From Inia geoffrensis (taxonomy: Eukaryota; Chordata; Mammalia; Artiodactyla; Iniidae): DNA of 64,000 bases. The translations under genes and the position numbers were made by a program. The notes below the pieces were generated by a model. That model did not search any database and was not told the DNA's origin. It worked only from the letters and a program-made list of their open reading frames with translations. Each line of letters begins with the position of its first letter. Position 1 is the stretch's first letter. The DNA lies in contig CM070903.1 in the NCBI GenBank assembly GCA_036417435.1, forward strand, positions 86,090,001 to 86,154,000, read 5' to 3'. Positions 58,601 through 64,000 of the stretch are shown here, piece by piece.

Positions 58601-59684
58601 ACTTGTGGAGGCATAATAATCTCTCAGGTGGATGGCAGCACACTTTTACACGTACAAAAATCCTTGAGGTGGGAGAGATAAATACAAGATTATGTAGGTA
58701 AGTATAGTTAACTGTGGATTCCACCTCTAATGGGAAATATGAATAGACTGAATAATTGAAAATCAGTTGTGTTTTCCTTTCTTTTGGTGACTAATTCATC
58801 TTCTGAATTTTGCTAAGTGGATGGAAGATATTTTGTATTTCTCAAACACTCATCTTCATACATGAAAGAGAAAGTAACCCAAGAATCCAGTAACTGGCAG
58901 AGGAAAGCCATCTTTTAAAAAATTACAGCTAATGCATAAATATTATCTGTACTTTATATTGTATTAAGTATTCGATAAAAATATTAATAAAAGTTAATTG
59001 TGTGTACAATATTTTAATAAATCATTTTAAAGTTACAGTTTCTTATTGCTTCTAATAATATTGGTGTTGATTACTGACGTGGAAAGTTAGCCATTATTTT
59101 ATAAATATATTTCTGCACCAGTGAAGATGATCTTAAAAAACAGAAGGCTAACTTTTACATAACAATTTTTATTCCTTAAAATAGCGAGTACTGTATATAA
59201 TGAAAGAAGAAACATAGAAAATTTTATGAAACTATCCTTGAATATAAGCTGCTACATGGAGAATAGCTATGTAAGAAAATGGAATGATAATTGGCTGTGG
59301 AAAGAGTATTGCTAATGTCACTTCTGTTTTCTAATATATACCATTTTCAAAAAAGGTGCTTGCTTTATGGTAAGGTTATAATTATTTTAAATCAAATAAA
59401 GAGACACATTTAAGAAATGTTTTCCTATGTGTATATACATTTATATGTATACCTATTTAATACGTAAAAACCAAATTTGATTACCTTGTATAGGTAATCA
59501 GTGTATATATAGGTTTTATATATGTATGTATTATGGAAATAAAAATAACAAAAACTCTTTGAAAATTTAGTCAACTGGATATACAGTTCCATTTAGACAA
59601 AAATGTTTGGATAAGTCTACTGCATTTGTTTTAACTTTCCAGAAAAAAAGGTTTCTTTGGCTTGTTTGTTTTTCTACAGATATA
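58601..59684. other. Unique AT-rich sequence
   Basis: It includes an 8-bp inverted repeat GATTACCT/AGGTAATC with a 5-nt loop at 59479-59499. No gene is recognised. Confidence 0.35.
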
Positions 59685-60446
59685 TATTTTTTATTGAAGT
59701 ATTGTTGATTTACAGTGTTGTGTTAATTTCTGCTGTACAGCAAAGTAACTCAGTTATACACATATAGACATTCTTTTTTATATTATTTTCCATTATGGTT
59801 TATCCCAGGATATTGAATATAGTTCCCTGTGTGATACAGTAGGACCTTGTTATTTATCCATTCTATATGTAATAGTTTGTGTCTGCTAACTCCAAACTCC
59901 CAGTGCATCCCACCCCCATTCCCCCTCCCCCTGGGCAACCACCAGTCTGTTCTCTATGTCTGTGAGTCCATTTCTGTTTTGTAGATAAGTTCATTTATGC
60001 CATATTTTAGATTCCACATATAAATGATATCATATGGTATTTGTCTTTCTCTTTCTGACCTACTTCACTTAGTATGATAATCTCTAGTTGTATCCATGTT
60101 GCTGCAGATGACATCATTTTGTTCTTTTGTATGGCTGAGTAGTATTCCATTGCACATATATACCACATCTTCTTTATCCATTCATCTGTTGATGGACATT
60201 TAAGGTGTTTCCTTGTCTTGGCTATTGTAAATAATGCTGCTATGAACATAGGAGTGCATGTATCTTTTTGAATTATAGTTTTGTCTGGATATATGCCCAG
60301 GGGTGGGTTTGCTGGATCATATGGTAATTCTATTTTTAGTTTTTTGGATAACCTCCATATTGTTTTCCACAGTGTCTGCAGCAACTACATTCCCACCAAC
60401 AGTGTAGGAGGTTTCCCTTTTCTCCACACCCTCTCCAGCATTTGTT
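59685..60446 (-). mobile_element. 5'-truncated L1
   Basis: Minus-strand L1: the last part of ORF2, then a 3' UTR ending near CAATAAAAAATATATA. The 5' end is cut inside ORF2. A possible TSD is AGAAAAAAAGGTTT near 59641 and AGAAAAAAAGTTTT near 60457, but it is imperfect and of low complexity. Confidence 0.9.
60007..60440 (-). pseudogene. L1 ORF2 C-terminal remnant, frameshifted
   Basis: The open part, 125 codons from 60384 down to 60007, is the C-terminal end of L1 ORF2p (KKLKIELPYDPANPPLGIYP, EWIKKMWYICAMEYYSAIQK, KEKDKYHMISFICGI). The preceding residues (NKCWRGCGEKGNLLHCWWEC) are in another frame, so a small deletion lies near 60385-60400. The endonuclease and reverse transcriptase domains are absent. 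Not functional. Confidence 0.9.
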
Positions 60447-60656
60447 AAAAAAAAAAAGAAAAAAAGTTTTTAAATGGTTCTGGCTCTTGACTAAAACCAG
60501 TCCTCTGTGTTTCAACAACAGAATATATTAATATCTATGTTTCTGTGTGGCTGCTAAGGTGCTTAAGCCATTTCGGCCCCTGTACAGCACCACTTCAAGC
60601 ACTGAAAAAAGTGAAGAATTTGATCAACCAGGTGTTCATTTGATAGATTTCTTTCC

Positions 60657-60715
60657 TTTCTCTCTCTTCCCTGCTTCTTTCTTCCCTCCCTTCCTTCCTT
60701 CCCTCCTTCCTTCCA
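60657..60715 (+). repeat. (CCTT)n pyrimidine tract
   Basis: CTTCCCTCCCTTCCTTCC-type units with interruptions. Confidence 0.88.
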
Positions 60716-61004
60716 TTTTCAACTAATTTTATGGAATTTCTTGAACATTCCAGGGCATTCTAGTCAACTACAATCTAATTTTTCCAACCTTTTGGTTTCT
60801 GGAAATTTCTGTAAGTATACTTAACAGAGATTCCAACACAAGCTCTTTGAATATTTATCAGTGAATTGGTGGTAAAACAATCACTTCTTAATCAAAATAA
60901 CTTTTGAACCTCAGAAAAGATAGTGTCCTTGCCCCAGAGTTAAAGAAGAGTTACTTCTCAAGTGCCCTAGTATCTGACAAACTGACAAATCGCAACCTTG
61001 AAGT
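60716..61004. other. Unique sequence
   Basis: Nothing recognised. Confidence 0.3.
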
Positions 61005-61110
61005 AATCTCACTGAGCCTCAGTTTCACCATCTGTAAAACAAGAATGCTAATATTATTCTCCCCTTGGCAGAATGCCTGGCTTATAGCAAGTGCTCAATA
61101 AACAGTAGCA
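61005..61110 (+). mobile_element. MIR SINE fragment
   Basis: GAGCCTCAGTTTCACCATCT, GTAAAACAAGAATGC and GTGCTCAATAAACAG. Confidence 0.75.
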
Positions 61111-64000
61111 CTCAGTTATTTAATATGTCATTTCCTTGTATGTGCAACACAAACAGTCTTGAACTCACGCTACATGGAGTGATTGCCCAAATGTTCTGTT
61201 ATGTTGCTTTAGGTAACCAAAGGACTGTTATAGAGCTCAGGGTAAATACATTTAATTCTCAGATGGCATGTTTGTTGACATTAGTCATTATATATAAATT
61301 GTGGAAACAGGGAGACAAGCAATTATGGCTAGAAATACTAGAACTTACAACAAAGACTTATTTTATAAAATACATTTCATGTGTTAAATGTGGTCAGGAA
61401 CTAAAAAAGAATCAAAGCTCTGATAAAAGATTATGAAAATTAAAAGGAGCTGTGAAAAAAAAAAAACCCACACAAACACTCCCAAAACACTTTTCGGAAT
61501 ATTCTGAGCCCTGGCAATGGTAGCATCTGAGATTTTTAATATGCTTTGCAGGCATTCTACTGACCTAACAGAATTTCACATATACCCTTAAAAAAAAAAA
61601 AAGCATAACATCTGCTGTATTTAACCACTTTTGAAAATCAGTTAAAAGGGTCTGATGCACAATAGAGAGCAGTTATTAGAACAATCCTGTACTGAAACTT
61701 AAAGTTATGAAAAGAAAAGCAAGAAAAGCTGCTCCAGACTCACAGGCTGGAAATAGAAAAAGACAGGTTGGAAACAGAAAAAAATAAGGGCTTTTTCACC
61801 TGGGCTCATTTATTTTTCTACCTGACTTTAAAAAAACCAAACTAAACCAAAAAAAAAAAAAAAAAAAAAACCAAAACAAAACAAAAATAACAACAAAAAA
61901 GCCAACAATAATTCTGTTTTAAAACTCCAAATTGTTATACCATAAACAGTCAAATTTATTTGGCGACTACTGAGTGACATGGAATCTGTCAACATAATTC
62001 ACCAAAATGTGAGCCAAGGCAGATTGGAAAACAAATTGAAAGCCTAGATTAGAGTGACTAGTTTCTTTAGAGGCATCCAAAAACATAAACTTCATCTTAT
62101 TAAAGATGAAAATCTCCTAGACTGCTTGATTTTCATAAGGGGAAACTATTCCCTCAAACTACATAATTTCCCCACCTTTTGTTCTATGGCAGAGCCTCAT
62201 GTTTTAATATAGTAAATAAAGATGTGATTGAGAGTGAGGGAAGGTCATGGCACACAGCTCTCTCTTCTTTCCCTAAACATCTTTTGGGGTTTCCAATCAA
62301 TTCAGTCAAGGGCAAAACAAATTAATTAGTCAAAAGTGATATTTCAAATAAAACAATTAGAGCTTTAATCCAATTTTGTAGGGGGTGGGGACTTCACCCA
62401 GTCTCCTGCCTTTTGTTGAAATGAATTCAATTTCAAAGTTAATTTTTAAAATTAAAAGCACCACCTTGAACCTCAACAAAAATATGTAACTATTTGTAGT
62501 GTGTGAACTTTTTACCTACACCTGCTGAGTGAATGAGAGAGCTGAGACAGATTTTTCTCTGCCACTTTATTTAGGAAAAGAAAGAAATGAAACAAGAAAA
62601 CAAAGGTGGCAGGGCAGTGGGGAGGGGTAACTCATCTTGCTGCAGTTCTCAGAGGCAATCTGAAAACTCTCTTTGGCATACTGTCAGATACACAAATTAT
62701 AGATTAGAATATGCATGATCAAAATGAGATGTAATAAATGATTAATGTAAGAGGAAATCAGCACTTTTCCTATTCCATATTGAGCATAAACATTCTAACT
62801 TTATGTTAAAACTTTTGAAATTATATACACAATATACAATTCTATAAATTGAATCAAAAGCATAAATAATAATGTAATTATTTATGCAATGATTCAGAAG
62901 TTGTGAGAGTTTGGGGTTTGTTTTTTCTCCCCCTAATCTATAAAAAAATAAATACAAATGAGCCCTATAAGATTTTTCTTAAGAGAACAAATGGAGTGGA
63001 TTTTTAAATAATATTTCTTAGGACAAAAATCACTGCATCATTGGTATCTGGGAAAGCTAGGTACCACGTCAATTTTAATATATAATAGTGCAATTTAGCA
63101 GAGCCCTTAAAAAGTGCTAAGGGAAGTTTAATGGGGGAGTACCATGGAGTATTATTGATTGATCTGTCAAAGAAAATGAATACTGCGAACACAAACCAAA
63201 CTGCACAGCCTACAGTACCTGTAGGCTTAAAAAAAGTGAATGAGCGCCTGGTGAGGATAGAACTGCAAGATGACTGATGCTCTTAGAGAGGCGGGGCCAG
63301 GTGGGTTCTGCTTAAATCTGATTGGTGACCATGTCTTAGGCAACCATCCTCAACCATGCTTTCCCCTGGAAATATTAAAAGTCTGTTGCACCCAAACCTA
63401 AGCAATCACACACATACCCCCTCCGCCCCCCAACACAAACAAGCACAATAACTAAGAAATAAGTAAAGGGCAAAATAGCTTCTTAGTGAATGGAAACTTT
63501 CTTACTTCAGAGCCATTCCCAGCACTGCCGGTCCTGGACATTCCCTGATGAACAACTTTGATAAGAGTATTTTCAGCCATATCACTAATTGGTCTACTGT
63601 TACTCTTCACTTTGATGTAAAACCAAAGGGGGAAAAGTGATTTCAAAAGCACCTGCAATCTGACATGTGTGAGCAGAACTGAAAATTTTTTTTTCAAAAT
63701 TGGATTAATTAGCATTATCAGAAAAACAAAGGGAACAAAACCACCAGTAAGTAGTGCATTAATCATATTGCTAGTAATTAGTGCCACAATAGAAATACAA
63801 GACAAAACAAAGAAGTCGGAAATAGTTCTGAAACTAGTCATATTTTGTAGGTATGACTAAGAAATAGACATAATTGGACATGCAGAGAGGACAAGAATAA
63901 AATAGAATCTCAAAAATCACATAAAGTTGGAAGACTCAACTACATAAATCCTGAACCCCAGAGGAGTGGAGAAATTGATGTATTTATAGTGCTTAATATC
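61111..64000. other. Unique AT-rich sequence
   Basis: No gene or confident repeat is recognised. It includes an A tract near 61850-61870. The minus-strand frame 63452-63841 has a hydrophobic start and a donor-like GAA|GTAAGA near 63512, but I could not match it to a family. Confidence 0.3.

Noticed and set aside
1..64000. CRISPR arrays, bacterial operons, integrons or phage modules
   Set aside because: Direct repeats here are microsatellites, TSDs and dispersed retroposons; gene density and repeat content are those of a mammalian nuclear genome.

Overview
This window is mammalian nuclear DNA from a whale or dolphin, most likely a toothed whale. The evidence is the interspersed repeats. At least ten copies of the cetacean CHR-type tRNA-derived SINE are present. 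Three of them are a short form with pure poly(A) tails of about 20-35 A, a form I associate with odontocetes. Even the best-preserved L1 tails are the cetartiodactyl type. The DNA is AT-rich with few CpGs and many microsatellites. No bacterial, organellar or exogenous viral genes are visible.

The window is intronic or intergenic and gene-poor. I recognise no complete protein-coding gene. The best candidate for coding sequence is one possible internal exon at 3914-4139 (+). It has plausible branch points, an acceptor, a continuous reading frame and a moderate donor, but I could not match its product to a family. Weaker exon-like or promoter-like stretches lie near 5.2 kb, 16.2 kb and 63.5 kb. 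Most other open frames fall in repeats or low-complexity DNA; a few, such as the one at 49.1 kb, overlap GC-rich unique sequence without gene signals.

Layout. 0-10 kb: a SINE end at the left edge, a poly(A)-only insertion, MIR and L2 fossils, the candidate exon, a CpG-richer patch and a CTCF-like motif. 10-20 kb: three CHR SINEs, an L2-rich stretch, a target-site-duplicated L1 tail and a CT/CA microsatellite. 20-34 kb: mostly single-copy DNA, with one CHR SINE inside a MIR, possible conserved noncoding blocks at 25.7-26.1 and 27.2-27.4 kb, and perfect hairpins at 28.2 and 30.2 kb. 34-38 kb: a long CT tract, an MLT1-type LTR, an old L1 3' UTR, and an L1 that appears to carry a 3'-transduced tag with a later SINE inside it. 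38-54 kb: MIR, L2, MER5 and L1 fossils, an L1-SINE chimera bounded by a perfect 15-bp target-site duplication, two nested CHR SINEs, a hAT-like element and two CTCF-like motifs. 54-64 kb: largely unique AT-rich DNA with one 5'-truncated L1.

No previously undescribed gene system is evident. The most informative structures are retrotransposition products: the L1-SINE chimera (46190-46927), the L1 3' transduction (37053-37745) and the poly(A)-only insertion (1531-1572). Family names for old repeats are from recognition of consensus sequence, not from a search.
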